The notes: generated from the letters alone by a model not told the origin. 64,000 nucleotides of DNA from Labrenzia sp. 011 (GCF_003075075.1 NZ_QCYM01000008.1:1-64000), one strand, 5' to 3'; positions 25,134 to 34,709 are shown, counted from the first letter of the stretch. Numbers and translations are program-made.

Positions 25134-25823
25134 TCAGGCAAATTTGCGCCGCGCAGCGGGGACGGATGGGGGAACAGGTGTTGTTTCCGGAACATCGGCT
25201 GCGGTGAAGGGCTGGCCGAGTGCCGTGGTCACCGGTACGACGCCTGCCCAGATATCCGTTCCCAGATCTTCCGTATCATCGACGGGACCTCCCGTGCGGA
25301 TCTTCGTGCTGATGTGTTCGATCTCCAGGGCCAGAACGCCAGTCCCCTTGTGTTCCTTTGTCAACATCTCACGGCATTCGTCCCAGCGCCCCGGCAGGAG
25401 GTGATCGGTTATGGCGGCAAGAGCCCGGATCTGCTCCTCCGGATCATCCACCAGCCGCGCGGTGCCGTGCACGACAGCGCAGCGGTAATTCATGGAATGG
25501 TGGAATGCCGAGCGGGCCACAACGAGGCCATCGACCAGCGTGACGGTGACGCTCGCCGGAACTCCGGCGGCATTTGCCCTTATGATCCGGGTGGTGCTGG
25601 CGCCGTGAACATAGAGCCTGTCGCCGCAGCGGGCATAGGCCATCGGGATGACCATCGGCCGGTCCTCATGAATGAAGCCGCAATGGGCCACCAGGCCGGA
25701 GTCGAGGATTTCATAGGCCTGCTCCCGGTCGTAGCTGCCGCGCTTCATCTGCCGGATCCTGGCAAAATCGGGCAGGCCGGTGGATTGCCGTTCGTCCGGA
25801 GTGATCTTGTCAGAATTGGGCAT
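25134..25823 (-). CDS. PPOX-fold flavin-binding protein (pyridoxamine 5'-phosphate oxidase-like, NimA type)
   Basis: This 229-residue protein starts with RIRQMKRGSYDREQAYEILD and contains GLVAHCGFIHEDRPMVIPMAYARCGDRLYVHGA and HSMNYRCAVVHGTARLVDD, the pattern of the NimA-like flavin-binding branch of the PPOX fold. Such proteins bind FMN or F420 and are often annotated as nitroimidazole-resistance or PNPOx-related. True PdxH motifs are not evident. GGAGACAGG precedes ATG 25823; an in-frame upstream extension to 25934 is unlikely. It is divergent from a MocR regulator over an 82-base gap, a frequent pairing that suggests the regulator controls it. Confidence 0.85.
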   Translation of the reverse strand: MPNSDKITPDERQSTGLPDFARIRQMKRGSYDREQAYEILDSGLVAHCGFIHEDRPMVIPMAYARCGDRLYVHGASTTRIIRANAAGVPASVTVTLVDGLVVARSAFHHSMNYRCAVVHGTARLVDDPEEQIRALAAITDHLLPGRWDECREMLTKEHKGTGVLALEIEHISTKIRTGGPVDDTEDLGTDIWAGVVPVTTALGQPFTAADVPETTPVPPSVPAARRKFA

Positions 25824-25876
25824 TGCCTGTCTCCATTGAAAATGTGTCTTGTTTTTCGTGGTTTCGTCGATAAATT

Positions 25877-25893
25877 GGATCTGTAAAAGATCC
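25877..25893. promoter_or_regulatory. Inverted repeat in the PPOX/MocR intergenic region
   Basis: GGATC-TGTAAAA-GATCC lies 12 bases before the MocR start, in the 82-base divergent promoter region. MocR/PdxR proteins bind short repeats in such places, so autoregulation is plausible. Confidence 0.4.
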
Positions 25894-25905
25894 GGTTTCT
25901 CAAAA

Positions 25906-27378
25906 ATGACAGAACCAGTTTTCCCGGAAGGCATATTGACCCTGAACCGGTCGGGTGACGTTCCCCTGCCGGAACAGATCTATCGGGGGCTTCGGGAGGC
26001 TGTGCGGGCCGGCCTGTTGCGGCCCGGGACGCGACTGCCGTCAACCCGCCGTCTTGCCTCGACGCTCGAGGTTGCCAGAAACACGGTGAATACGGCCTAT
26101 GAGCTGCTGCAGGCCGAAGGCGTCATTTCCGTCAGGACAGGGGCAGCTCCCAGAATTGCCGAAGATCTGTTTCCCGAAGGTCTGCCGGCCGGCACGCCGG
26201 AGCCGCCCGCACAGCCGGGCCTGTCGAAACGCGGTCAAAGGCTCGCGGTGAACTTGCGCGGCGACGGCTGGGCCACGCGCCACGGGGCGCTTCAGCCGGG
26301 AGCGCCAGCGCTTGACTGCTTTCCTTATGAGGAATGGGCGCGCTGCCTGCGCCGCGCGGCCCGATTGGAACGCAGCGCCGATCTGCAATATCGCAATTAC
26401 GCGGGTGTGCCCGCCCTCAAGTTGCAGCTTGCCCGCCATCTGGCTGCGGAGCGCGGTGTGCGGGCGGAGCCGGAGCAGGTTCTGATCATCAGTTCCATGC
26501 AGGCGGGCCTGTCCCTGCTGTCCCAGGCACTCGGCGATCCGGGGGACGAGGTCTGGCTGGAAGACCCCGGGTATCTGGGCGCACGAACCGCCTTTCACGC
26601 GGCAGGATTCCGGATCCGGCCGTTGCCCACGGACGGGCAGGGGGCGGATGCAGGGAGCATGTGCATCGGAGACAACCCTCCCAAGCTCATCTATGTGACT
26701 CCGTCCCATCAATATCCGCTCGGTGTGCGCATGCCGCTTGCCCGCCGTCTTGCGCTTCTGGAAGCGGCTCGCACCACTGGGGCCGTTGTTCTGGAAGATG
26801 ACTATGACAGCGAGTTTCTGTTTTCCGGACGCCCCGTTGCCGCGCTCTACGGCCTGGCCGGAGAAGGGCAGGTGATCTATCTGGGGACATTTTCCAAAAG
26901 TCTCATGCCCGGACTGCGCATTGCCTTTTGCGTGGTTCCGGCAGCCCTGATCGCGCCGCTGACCCAGCTCATGCGCAATATGGGCTGTGCTGCCAATGTT
27001 CAGGCCCAGGCCGCATTGGCGAGCTTCATGGATGGTGGCGCCTATCAGAAACACCTGAAGCTGATCCGTGAGGTCTACAGGGAGAGAGGCATGATGCTGG
27101 TCGAGGCCCTGAAACGGCGTCTTGGCAACAGGATCGAGGTCGAGCCGCCTGCCGGCAATGTACAGGTCGCCTTGACCTTCCGCGAACCGGTCGATGATGT
27201 GGCGTTGGCGCAGGAGATGCACAAGGCGGGATTTGCCGTATCTGCCCTGAGCGGCTGTTATCTGGGGGCGGTGAAAACGCCGGGGCTGATCATTGGTTTC
27301 GCGGGGGCATCAGCTGCCCAGGTCGGCGAAGGCGTGGAGGTGCTGGGCACGCTGTTGGACCGGTTCGTGACCGGTTGA
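25906..27378 (+). CDS. MocR/PdxR family regulator, GntR-type winged helix fused to aminotransferase domain
   Basis: The 490-residue protein has an N-terminal GntR winged helix (about residues 15-85; PLPEQIYRGLREAVRAGLLR, PSTRRLASTLEVARNTVNTA) and a fold-type I aminotransferase domain from about 110. The PLP site is seen in ILEDDYDSEF-like VLEDDYDSEFLFSG and the Schiff-base lysine in YLGTFSKSLMPGLRIAF. MocR proteins sense PLP or amino acids with this domain and are not enzymes. PdxR members activate vitamin B6 synthesis genes. The ATG at 25906 is internal to a longer open frame from 25849 whose start lies in the promoter region. It is divergent from the PPOX gene. Confidence 0.92.
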   Translation: MTEPVFPEGILTLNRSGDVPLPEQIYRGLREAVRAGLLRPGTRLPSTRRLASTLEVARNTVNTAYELLQAEGVISVRTGAAPRIAEDLFPEGLPAGTPEPPAQPGLSKRGQRLAVNLRGDGWATRHGALQPGAPALDCFPYEEWARCLRRAARLERSADLQYRNYAGVPALKLQLARHLAAERGVRAEPEQVLIISSMQAGLSLLSQALGDPGDEVWLEDPGYLGARTAFHAAGFRIRPLPTDGQGADAGSMCIGDNPPKLIYVTPSHQYPLGVRMPLARRLALLEAARTTGAVVLEDDYDSEFLFSGRPVAALYGLAGEGQVIYLGTFSKSLMPGLRIAFCVVPAALIAPLTQLMRNMGCAANVQAQAALASFMDGGAYQKHLKLIREVYRERGMMLVEALKRRLGNRIEVEPPAGNVQVALTFREPVDDVALAQEMHKAGFAVSALSGCYLGAVKTPGLIIGFAGASAAQVGEGVEVLGTLLDRFVTG

Positions 27379-27430
27379 GACGATTATGTAACGTAATCAT
27401 CGTCGCTCCCGGTGAGGGCAGGGCCGCGGC

Positions 27431-27465
27431 AAAAAAACTCCCGCGGCAGGTCTCTGCCGCGGGAG
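27431..27465 (-). terminator. Terminator of the chemoreceptor operon
   Basis: A perfect 12-bp stem, CTCCCGCGGCAG (27438-27449) with CTGCCGCGGGAG (27454-27465), encloses GTCT. On the minus strand it is followed by seven T residues (27437-27431). It lies 41 bases past the chemoreceptor stop. Confidence 0.9.
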
Positions 27466-27506
27466 GATTGGTCGTGGTGCTGCTGCCACAGGACGTGGCA
27501 GCCTTG

Positions 27507-29192
27507 TCAGGCCGCGCGAACCTTGGTCAGGAACTCTTCCATGGCCTGACGCAGATTGTTGGACTGGCCGTGAAGGTCGCCCACAGCCGCATTCATGGCC
27601 GTGCCGAGCTTGGCGGTTTCACCTGCGGCGCCACTGACTTCCGAGATGGAGCGTGACACGCCTTCCGTGCCCTGGGCCGCCTCGGCAACGCTGCTGGCGA
27701 TTTCCGTCGTCGCCAGATTCTGTTCTTCGGCAGCTCCGGACATAGCGGAGGTGTTTTCGGTTATCTTCTGAACCATTTGCGCAACCGAACCGGTGGCTTC
27801 GGTAGACTCGTCGACGACCTGGCGCATTTCGGAGATCTGACGGTCGATCTCTTCCGTTGCCTTGGATGTCTGTTCGGCCAGAGCCTTGACTTCGGAAGCA
27901 ACCACGGCAAATCCCTTGCCTGCTTCACCGGCACGGGCCGCTTCGATCGTGGCGTTCAGCGCGAGCAGGTTGGTCTGTTCGGCGATGTCCGTGATGAGTT
28001 TGGTTACGTCGCCGATACGGGCGACCACCTGCTGGAGGGTCGAGACGGCCCGGTTGGACCGGTCGACTTCCGTTTCCGCATTTCGCGCGATTTCCGCAGA
28101 TGAACGCACCTGTTCGGTGATGGCCCGGATCGAAGCGGACAGTTCTTCAGTCGCGCTTGCCACCGTGTTGACATTCGCGGTTGCCTGTTCGGCCGCCGCG
28201 GACACTGCCAGAGCCTCTGTCGTCGTATTGTTGGCGATGTCAGACAGGGAGCCGGCCGAATTGGTCATTTCATCGAGCTTGGCGATCATGCCGTTATAGA
28301 TGCTGAGAACGGTGCTCTCGAAATCACTGGCGACATTCTCCATCTCCTGCCGCTTGAGGCGCTCGGCATTCTCCCGCTCCTCGGCGGTTGAGGCTTCCAG
28401 CTCTCGGGTGCGGATCAGGTTTTCCCTGAAGACGCCCAGGGCCCGGCCCATAAGCCCGATTTCATCGCCCCGTTCACCCACATCGACGGTTTGAGAGGTG
28501 TCCCCGGTTGCAAGTGCCTGGGTGATGCCGGACAGGCGGGCGAGCGGCGCGGAAACGATCACATGGTTCACAAAGCCCAGTACCATTGCGAGAATGGTCA
28601 GGGTAAGCGCACTGGCAATTGCGACGATTTCCACCGTCTGCAGGGCGGCTTCCTGCACCTGTTCGGATTGGTTCCGCCGGACGCCGACCGCATCCGTGAA
28701 CGTGCGGCTTTCGTGCTGTACCGCTGCGAGCAGTTCTGCACTTTCGGGGGTCACGTCGATGGCGCGGGCCAGATCGACCGTTTCCGGTGATCTCATGAGC
28801 TCGATCTGCCGGGCGGCAATGCGGGTAAACCACGCCTGCCAGGTTGACTCCAGCTGCTCGAGATTGGCGCTGAATTCCGGAGCCGTTTCCGAGATGAGTT
28901 TCCCGACTTCCGCAATCTGGCTGTTGATTTCGCCGTCAAGCTCCTGTGTCCGGGCCAGCCAGTCACGGTTGCCGGTGAGCAGGAACGATTTGACTGCAAG
29001 CGCCTGGCCGACGATCTTTTCGTTCAACTGAGCTGTCTGGGCGTTGAGGTTGGAAAGTGCGGAAGCCAGTTCGACCTGCTGGCGGGCCGACATTGTCTGG
29101 ATGGCACTGGTACCACCGGCGACAGCGCCGATGAGAGCCAGTAACAGAAAACCGGCGGCGATCTTTTTGCTGACAGAGAGATTTTTGAGCAT
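27507..29192 (-). CDS. Methyl-accepting chemotaxis protein
   Basis: This 561-residue chemoreceptor has a first membrane helix (about residues 10-30), a helical periplasmic domain of about 155 residues resembling the four-helix CHASE3 type ([40 protein letters not shown]), a second helix near 190-210 ([17 protein letters not shown]) and a HAMP domain. The cytoplasmic signalling hairpin has the kinase-contact tip in [20 protein letters not shown], then [20 protein letters not shown]. There is no C-terminal CheR-binding pentapeptide. The start at 29192 lies 13 bases after the stop of the small periplasmic protein gene, so both form an operon ending in a strong terminator. Confidence 0.93.
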   Translation of the reverse strand: MLKNLSVSKKIAAGFLLLALIGAVAGGTSAIQTMSARQQVELASALSNLNAQTAQLNEKIVGQALAVKSFLLTGNRDWLARTQELDGEINSQIAEVGKLISETAPEFSANLEQLESTWQAWFTRIAARQIELMRSPETVDLARAIDVTPESAELLAAVQHESRTFTDAVGVRRNQSEQVQEAALQTVEIVAIASALTLTILAMVLGFVNHVIVSAPLARLSGITQALATGDTSQTVDVGERGDEIGLMGRALGVFRENLIRTRELEASTAEERENAERLKRQEMENVASDFESTVLSIYNGMIAKLDEMTNSAGSLSDIANNTTTEALAVSAAAEQATANVNTVASATEELSASIRAITEQVRSSAEIARNAETEVDRSNRAVSTLQQVVARIGDVTKLITDIAEQTNLLALNATIEAARAGEAGKGFAVVASEVKALAEQTSKATEEIDRQISEMRQVVDESTEATGSVAQMVQKITENTSAMSGAAEEQNLATTEIASSVAEAAQGTEGVSRSISEVSGAAGETAKLGTAMNAAVGDLHGQSNNLRQAMEEFLTKVRAA

Positions 29193-29205
29193 TGTGCGTA
29201 TCCGT

Positions 29206-29808
29206 CTAGGAATTCGGGGACTGGCGGCGTTGAAGTTCCGTCAGATTGAATTCAACCGTGGCGGCACCGATCACTTTGCCGGTGTCAGGATCGGTAACCG
29301 ACATATTCAGCTGGGCGCGCCAGATCTTGCGATCCTCGTCCCATTCCGCTGCGTCGATGAAGACCGCTTCCGGGCCGTTGGGATAGGTTTTCTGAAATTT
29401 GGCTTCATCGCCCTGCCAGTAATCGCCGGTAATCGCGCTCTGGCCGACATTCAGGCCGTTGGCGTCCATGACGAAAATTTCCGGGTAAAGGCCGAGGGAG
29501 TTGGCTTGCACGCGTAACAGGTAGATGGACAGCGGAGCGGACAGGGTCGCCGAGATCAGCGGCTTGTCGTCAGCTTCCCGTTCCTCGCGCCATTGCCCGT
29601 CGAGTGTGTCGATTTCAGCCTGGGAAAGGGCGCCGCGCAGGTCGTTCTGGGCATTGATCGACAGGGAGACAATTGGATTGGAGAGCCACTCGCCAACACT
29701 CTCGACAATGGTCGGTGTAATGAGTTTTTCAGGATCGGGAGCCGTTTCGGCAAGCGCTCCGGATGATATCAGTAACGCGATCGGTAAACTGGCGTGCCAA
29801 CTACGCAT
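29206..29808 (-). CDS. Periplasmic sensor-like protein, partner of the chemoreceptor
   Basis: This 200-residue protein has a signal peptide ([20 protein letters not shown]) and no later membrane segment. The body resembles a single Cache/PDC-type ligand-binding domain: an N-terminal helix, then strands with [45 protein letters not shown], and a C-terminal [19 protein letters not shown], the usual 'conversion to next-level signal' strands of double- or single-Cache domains. As a free periplasmic domain next to a chemoreceptor, it may bind a ligand and act on the receptor's helical sensor. No histidine kinase parts are present. Family assignment is by pattern and not tested. Confidence 0.7.
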   Translation of the reverse strand: MRSWHASLPIALLISSGALAETAPDPEKLITPTIVESVGEWLSNPIVSLSINAQNDLRGALSQAEIDTLDGQWREEREADDKPLISATLSAPLSIYLLRVQANSLGLYPEIFVMDANGLNVGQSAITGDYWQGDEAKFQKTYPNGPEAVFIDAAEWDEDRKIWRAQLNMSVTDPDTGKVIGAATVEFNLTELQRRQSPNS

Positions 29809-30184
29809 CGTATTCCTCCTCTATGTACATATCTCGAATCATGAGGGAGATTATTTAAATTTACCTAAATGAATTGTGATGTTTATTTATTCTGACTATG
29901 TTGTAATAAATAACAATCGTCGGACTTAAGTATCTAGGATGTCTGATATTTTGACGTACCTACAGTCTATGATTGTATATTTGGTTTCCTCTTCTTTTGT
30001 TTGTGTCTGGTTTCTTTTGCCGGAAGGTCCTTCATCAGGCGGGAGGACCCTTGCGCCGGGCCTGCAAATGCAAATGATGCATGTCCTGAAGGGGGCTTGC
30101 GGAGAGTGTCGAAGCATATCGGTTGGCGGAAACCGATCCGGTTCGTTGCTTGACCTTCGCTGCAAAGGCACTTAAGTCCGCAAG
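29809..30184. other. AT-rich intergenic region before rnpB
   Basis: This region is markedly AT-rich from 29820 to 30010. It includes an imperfect inverted repeat, TGTTTATTTATT (29880-29891) against AATAAATAACA (29905-29915), on the upstream side of the sensor/chemoreceptor operon. The rest (30010-30184) is the expected promoter region of rnpB. No gene was recognised; open frames here and across rnpB are chance. Confidence 0.5.
29880..29915. promoter_or_regulatory. AT-rich inverted repeat upstream of the chemosensory operon
   Basis: TGTTTATTTATT and AATAAATAACA can pair over 11 positions with one bulge and a 13-base loop. It lies 72 bases upstream of the periplasmic sensor gene and could be a regulator site or a weak hairpin. 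Confidence 0.35.
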
Positions 30185-30610
30185 CGCCAGTCGGCCGGAC
30201 AGCCGCTGCCGCAAGTGCCGAAAGGCCGCGGGGGAGGAAAGTCCGGGCTCCATGGAAATACGGTGCCGGGTAACGCCCGGCGAGGGTGACCTTAGGGAAA
30301 GTGCCACAGAAAGCAAACCGCCCCGACCTGGTTGTAGAACCCGGATGGGGTAAGGGTGAAAGGGTGGAGTAAGAGCCCACCGCGCAGCTGGCAACAGAGG
30401 CGGCATGGTAAACCCCACCGGGAGCAAAACCGAATAGGGACAGCGCGGGATCGGAGCAATTCGGTTCCAGGCCGATTTCCGGGCCAGCTGTCCGGGTTGG
30501 TTGCGTGAGGCGTCTGGTAACAGGCGTCCCAGATGAATGGCTGTCACGTCCGCAACGGGTCTTGTATCCTGAGCGGGCCATACAGAACCCGGCTTACAGG
30601 CCGGCTGGCG
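30185..30610 (+). ncRNA. rnpB: RNase P RNA, bacterial type A
   Basis: The catalytic RNA of RNase P, which matures tRNA 5' ends. The P4 region is unmistakable: GAGGAAAGTCCGGGCTCC (30233-30250) on the 5' side and the conserved ACAGAA followed by CCCGGCTTA near 30584-30597 on the 3' side. Other hallmarks are AGGGTGA (30283-30289), GAAAGTGCCACAGAAA near 30297-30312, and GGTAAACCCCACC (30407-30419). P1 closes by pairing CGCCAGTCGG (30185-30194) with CCGGCTGGCG (30601-30610), with one G-U. Length of about 426 bases fits alphaproteobacterial type A. Location just upstream of mraZ is common in Hyphomicrobiales. Confidence 0.95.
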
Positions 30611-31125
30611 GTTTTAATGCGACTGGAATATCTCCGGCCTTCCCGGGAGGAGGGCGGGCAGGCGGAACGGCCCGCAATGACCCGGTCGCGCTGCCTGCGC
30701 GAGGGGTGAGCCGGACCGGCCTCCTGCGATCTCTCTCGTTCTCCACAAGTCTTTGGTGCACGGCAAATTTTGCCGGGTTTGCGCGCCTGTTCAGGCAAAA
30801 CCTCCGTAAACGTGCGCATCCGATTCTTCTTTTCTGTCAAGGCTTCATTAAGCATGTTTCGCCTAAGGTCTTCCGATGGGGTCGTGTGCGATCAAATCGA
30901 GCCGGAATCCGTGAGATTCCATTGACCGCCCATGATTTCCCATGATATCCCATGTGAACCCGGATCGGGGAGCGCGGGCCCGTCTCAAGTTGGGTCAGGA
31001 GTGGCAATTTAACGGCTCGGCAAGAGCTGAATTTGCAAATTGCATGTCCTGGCATGTTGCCGGTCTTCTTCTCGCTGGGGTTTCGTTTCGGGATTGGCGG
31101 GTGAAAACCCGTTTCGAGGGGTTTT
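30611..31125. other. Intergenic region holding the dcw cluster promoter
   Basis: No gene is seen in these 515 bases. The part from 30740 to 31000 is less GC-rich and holds the phased CCCA repeats and a promoter-like TTGACC (30922-30927). A short hairpin CGGGT-GAAA-ACCCG (31099-31112) lies just before the mraZ ribosome binding site. Confidence 0.5.
30929..30962. promoter_or_regulatory. Probable MraZ binding boxes
   Basis: CCCA, CCCA, CCCA and CCCG occur at 30929, 30939, 30949 and 30959, exactly 10 bases apart; on the other strand three of them read TGGG. E. coli MraZ binds three TGGGN repeats separated by five bases upstream of mraZ, so the period matches. TTGACC at 30922-30927 and GATATC at 30944-30949 (16 bases between) make a candidate promoter covered by the boxes, consistent with autorepression about 165 bases upstream of mraZ. 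Confidence 0.65.
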
Positions 31126-31593
31126 ATGGCCGGCTTTGTTTCTCACTTTACCAACCGGCTGGATGCCAAGGGTCGCGTGTCGATCCCGGCGCCCTTCCGT
31201 GCGGTGTTGGCGAGAGATGGGTATGAAGGCCTTTATTGCATCACATCTTCCCACTGCCAGGCGGTCGATGCCGGCGGGAATGAGTTATGCGCCGAAATCG
31301 AAAAATGTTCGGAGGCTTTCGCAAAGTTGTCGCCGGATCACGATGCGCTCTCGGTTGCGCTTTTCGGCGCTAGCGAGAACCCCAAGGTGGACGGGGATGG
31401 CCGGATGACCATTTCCGACATGATCCGCGAGCATACCGGCATCACCGATCAGGTGACCTTTGTCGGCATGAAATACAAATTCCAGATCTGGGAGCCGGAG
31501 AGGTTTCGCGAGTATCGCGCAGAGGCCCAAAAGCGTGCGTTCGCGATGCTGTCGGGGCAGGCCCCCGCATCTTCTGGAGGAGAACCGGCATGA
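31126..31593 (+). CDS. mraZ: MraZ, transcription regulator of the dcw cluster
   Basis: This 155-residue protein has two SpoVT/AbrB-like half domains: the first with [19 protein letters not shown] (about residues 9-27), the second with [19 protein letters not shown]. MraZ forms a ring-shaped oligomer that binds phased repeats upstream of its own gene and tunes expression of the division cluster. The second half-motif reads DGDGRM instead of the usual D-x-x-GRI. Candidate boxes lie about 165 bases upstream. GAGGGG precedes the ATG, and the stop overlaps the rsmH start (ATGA). Confidence 0.97.
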   Translation: MAGFVSHFTNRLDAKGRVSIPAPFRAVLARDGYEGLYCITSSHCQAVDAGGNELCAEIEKCSEAFAKLSPDHDALSVALFGASENPKVDGDGRMTISDMIREHTGITDQVTFVGMKYKFQIWEPERFREYRAEAQKRAFAMLSGQAPASSGGEPA

Positions 31594-32630
31594 TGGCGCT
31601 CGGCGACAAGGATGCGCCTCTTGCCGCTGGCGGGCCCGGGCGCCATGTGCCGGTTCTCCTGACGGAAGTTCTGAAATGGCTCGACCCGCAACCCGGTGAG
31701 ATCATCGTTGACGGTACCTTCGGGGCGGGAGGGTATTCCCGTGCCATTCTGGAGCGCGGTGCAACGGTTCTGGGAGTGGACCGCGACCCGGATGCGATCG
31801 CCGGCGGGCAGGACCTGGTGAAGGAGTCCGGCGGACGGCTGGTTCTTGTTCCCGGGCGGTTCGCCGACCTTGATGTTCATGCCCGAGACAACGGATTTGA
31901 CGGGGTCGATGGCGTGGTTCTGGATCTCGGCGTGTCTTCCATGCAGCTCGACGAAGCGGATCGCGGCTTTTCCTTCATGCGTGACGGTCCCCTCGACATG
32001 CGTATGGAGCAGGCTGGACCCTCCGCGGCGGATGTGGTCAACGAGCTTCCGGTGAGGGACATGATCCGGATCATCGGACTTCTCGGTGAGGAAAAGCGCG
32101 CCACGACCGTCGCCCATGCCATTGATGCCGCGCGCAAGGAAAAGCCGTTTTCCCGCACGCTGGAGCTTGCAGGTCTGATCGAGAAGGTGCTCGGTCGGTC
32201 GCCCAGGAAGGCACAGATCCATCCTGCTACCCGTACATTCCAGGCGCTGAGAATTTACGTCAACGGCGAGCTGCATCAGGCGGCCGAGGCGCTTGGTGCC
32301 GCGGAGCGGATTCTCAGGCCTGGCGGGCGGCTGGTGCTGGTGAGTTTCCATTCTCTGGAAGACCGGATCGTCAAGCGCTTCTTTCAGGACCGGACCCGCA
32401 CGCGCGGTGGCGGATCCCGTCATATGCCGGAGGAAGAAGTGCCTCCGGCGACATTCGAGCTGCTGACCCGCAAGGCGGTCGAGGCGGCGATGGACGAGAC
32501 GGATGCCAATCCGCGTGCCCGGTCCGCAAAACTGAGGGCGGGCCGCCGCACGCAGGCGGCCGCACGTGATCTGGACATACATGCCGCAGGTGTTCCGCAC
32601 CTGGCGGAATTTCATGGATTAGGGGGCTGA
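31590..32630 (+). CDS. rsmH: 16S rRNA (cytosine(1402)-N(4))-methyltransferase
   Basis: This 346-residue SAM-dependent enzyme methylates N4 of C1402 in the decoding centre of 16S rRNA. The SAM motif is [18 protein letters not shown] near residue 47, followed by VDRDPDAI, and [20 protein letters not shown] and [20 protein letters not shown] are RsmH signatures. ATG codons at 31590 and 31593 are adjacent, both after GGAGAACC; the first overlaps the mraZ stop. ftsL starts two bases after the stop. Confidence 0.97.
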   Translation: MMALGDKDAPLAAGGPGRHVPVLLTEVLKWLDPQPGEIIVDGTFGAGGYSRAILERGATVLGVDRDPDAIAGGQDLVKESGGRLVLVPGRFADLDVHARDNGFDGVDGVVLDLGVSSMQLDEADRGFSFMRDGPLDMRMEQAGPSAADVVNELPVRDMIRIIGLLGEEKRATTVAHAIDAARKEKPFSRTLELAGLIEKVLGRSPRKAQIHPATRTFQALRIYVNGELHQAAEALGAAERILRPGGRLVLVSFHSLEDRIVKRFFQDRTRTRGGGSRHMPEEEVPPATFELLTRKAVEAAMDETDANPRARSAKLRAGRRTQAAARDLDIHAAGVPHLAEFHGLGG

Positions 32631-32632
32631 AA

Positions 32633-32986
32633 GTGGTTCGAACGCTGAACATCCTGTTCATTCTGGCGGTCGTGATCGGCGCGGCGACCGTTTACGACAT
32701 GAAGCTGGCCGCAACGAAATCCGCGGAAAAGGTCGCGGAACTCCAGCGGCAGATCGACGAGGAGCGCGACAGGATCCAGCTGCTGAAAGCCGAGTGGAGT
32801 CTTTTGAACAAGCCGGACCGCCTGCAGACACTCGTTGGTCGCTACAACGATTACCTTCAACTTCAGCCGCTGGATGTGAAGCAGATCGTGACGCCGGAGG
32901 ATCTACCGGCCCGACCGGTAATGCTCGAGCCTATCGGCGGCAATCAGATGGGCGGCTATGCCGGCTCCTCGGCAGTGATCCGGTGA
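32633..32986 (+). CDS. ftsL: Cell division protein FtsL-like
   Basis: This 117-residue bitopic protein has one N-terminal membrane helix (LNILFILAVVIGAATVYDM) and a periplasmic coiled coil (AATKSAEKVAELQRQIDEERDRIQLLKAEWSLL) ending in the FtsL-type NKPDRLQTLVGRYNDYLQLQPL. FtsL joins FtsB and FtsQ to activate septal peptidoglycan synthesis by FtsWI. Sequence conservation is low in this family, and the position between rsmH and ftsI carries much of the assignment. GTG 32633 follows AGGGGGCTG. The gap to ftsI is ten bases. Confidence 0.92.
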   Translation: MVRTLNILFILAVVIGAATVYDMKLAATKSAEKVAELQRQIDEERDRIQLLKAEWSLLNKPDRLQTLVGRYNDYLQLQPLDVKQIVTPEDLPARPVMLEPIGGNQMGGYAGSSAVIR

Positions 32987-32996
32987 GGAGCTGAAC

Positions 32997-34709
32997 ATGA
33001 CAATGGTAAGTGAACCAGCAAGTTTCCTCCAGGTGCGGCGCGCGCAGCCGAGGGCCGCGCGCGGCTCCGTCTCCTCCAGTGCCGTCAAGTCGCGTGTCTA
33101 TGTGGCGATGCTGGCCTTCGCCTGTGTCTATCTCGCGATCGGGGGGCGGCTTGTCCTGCTTGCCCAGATGGAAGAGGCACCGTCGCGGGCATGGATCTCC
33201 GCCCAGGACTCCGTGGCCGCTTCCCGTCCGGATCTCATTGATCGCAACGGTGAGATTCTGGCGACCGACATCAAGACCACTTCTCTCTATGCCGAGCCGC
33301 GCCGAATTCTCGACGTGGACGAGGCGCTCGAAGGGCTTGTCCGGGTTCTGCCCGAACTGGATGAAAAAACCGTGCGTCGCCGGCTGGAAAGCGGGGCGGG
33401 GTTTGTCTGGCTGAAACGGGAGATGACCCCGCAGCAGGCGGAGCAGGTGCATAACCTCGGCCTGCCGGGCATCGGATTCCTGTCTGAAAACCAGCGCTTC
33501 TATCCGGGAGGTCCGACCGCGGGGCACATTGTCGGCTCCGTCAACGTGGACAACCAGGGGCTCGCCGGTATCGAGAAATATATCGATGACGCCTGGCTGG
33601 CCGAGCTTCAGTCGCTGGGGTTTGCTTCAGACCGCACGATAGAGCCGGTACGCCTTTCCGTCGATCTGCGCGTTCAGCACGTGGTGCGTGATGAGCTGGT
33701 CAAGGCGATGGAGCGCTACAGGGCCATTGCGGCGGCGGGCATTGTTCTGGATGTAAAGACCGGCGAGGTCGTCGCCATGTCGTCCCTGCCGGATTACGAT
33801 CCGAACGACCGGTCGCAGGCGCTGGAAAAGGACCGTCTGAACCGGGCAACCGGCGGTGTCTTCGAAATGGGGTCGGTGTTCAAGACCTTCACGGTCGCAA
33901 TGGCGCTGGATTCGGGAGCGGTTTCCATCAACGACAGCTTCGATGCGACCCGCCCGATCCGGGCCGCGGGGCGCACGATCACGGATTTCCACGGGAAAAA
34001 CCGCATTCTGTCCGTGCCGGAAATCTTCATCTATTCCTCCAATATCGGCACTGCGAAGATGATGCTGGCAACCGGCATTTCCCGGCAACAGGAATTCTTC
34101 AAGCGCCTTCACCTGACGGAGCGTCTGAAGACGGAGCTGCCGGAGAATGCGGCGCCGCTGCTGCCACCGAAATGGAACGAGCTGGCAGCCATGACGATCT
34201 CCTTCGGTCATGGCATTTCCGTCACGCCGATGCAGACCGCGGTGGCCGCTGCGGCGATCGTGAACGGCGGCAAGCTCATACCGCCGACCTTCCTGCCGCG
34301 CAGCCAGGAAGACGTTCAAGCCCTTGCGAAACAGGTCATTTCTCCGGACGTCAGCCGGATCATGCGGTATCTCTTCCGTCTCAACGTGCTGTCCGGTTCC
34401 GGGCGCAGGGCGGACGTACCGGGATATACCGTCGGTGGAAAAACCGGGACGGCGGAAAAGATCGAGAATGGCCGTTACATCAGCAGCAAGCGCCGCAATT
34501 CCTTCCTGTCCGCCTTCCCGATGGACGATCCGCGTTATGTGGTTCTGGTCGTGCTGGACGAGCCGAAATCGGAACGCAAGGGCATTGGTGCAACCGCCGG
34601 TCTCAACGCCGCCCCGACCGTGAGCGCGATCATCCGGCGTTCGGCCCCCATGCTCGGGGTGATGCCGCGTTTCGGCAAGGGGGATGAACCGATCGAGATT
34701 TCCTATTAA
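32997..34709 (+). CDS. ftsI: Penicillin-binding protein 3, septal transpeptidase FtsI
   Basis: This 570-residue class B PBP has a cytoplasmic tail, one membrane helix (about residues 34-54), a pedestal domain and a transpeptidase domain from about 230. The catalytic motifs are S293-V-F-K296 (in EMGSVFKTF), SSN (YSSNIGTAKM) and KTGT (VGGKTGTAEKI). It cross-links septal peptidoglycan with FtsW during division. It starts ten bases after ftsL and is separated from murE by 138 bases, one of the larger gaps in the cluster; the stretch between has no gene. Confidence 0.97.
   Translation: MTMVSEPASFLQVRRAQPRAARGSVSSSAVKSRVYVAMLAFACVYLAIGGRLVLLAQMEEAPSRAWISAQDSVAASRPDLIDRNGEILATDIKTTSLYAEPRRILDVDEALEGLVRVLPELDEKTVRRRLESGAGFVWLKREMTPQQAEQVHNLGLPGIGFLSENQRFYPGGPTAGHIVGSVNVDNQGLAGIEKYIDDAWLAELQSLGFASDRTIEPVRLSVDLRVQHVVRDELVKAMERYRAIAAAGIVLDVKTGEVVAMSSLPDYDPNDRSQALEKDRLNRATGGVFEMGSVFKTFTVAMALDSGAVSINDSFDATRPIRAAGRTITDFHGKNRILSVPEIFIYSSNIGTAKMMLATGISRQQEFFKRLHLTERLKTELPENAAPLLPPKWNELAAMTISFGHGISVTPMQTAVAAAAIVNGGKLIPPTFLPRSQEDVQALAKQVISPDVSRIMRYLFRLNVLSGSGRRADVPGYTVGGKTGTAEKIENGRYISSKRRNSFLSAFPMDDPRYVVLVVLDEPKSERKGIGATAGLNAAPTVSAIIRRSAPMLGVMPRFGKGDEPIEISY

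Noticed and set aside
25866-25876. TCGATAAATTG, which matches 11 bases of the 20-bp operator shared by the oxoprolinase and TRAP genes
   Set aside because: Only half of the palindrome is present, and the local MocR regulator and inverted repeat offer a better explanation; treated as chance.
29967-30581. Open frames across the rnpB region on both strands
   Set aside because: The conserved RNase P RNA core explains the sequence; the translations have no coding character.
31076-31104. TGGGG, TCGGG and GCGGG just upstream of mraZ as possible MraZ boxes
   Set aside because: Their spacing (about 13 and 9 bases) is irregular, unlike the exact 10-base phase of the repeats at 30929-30962.
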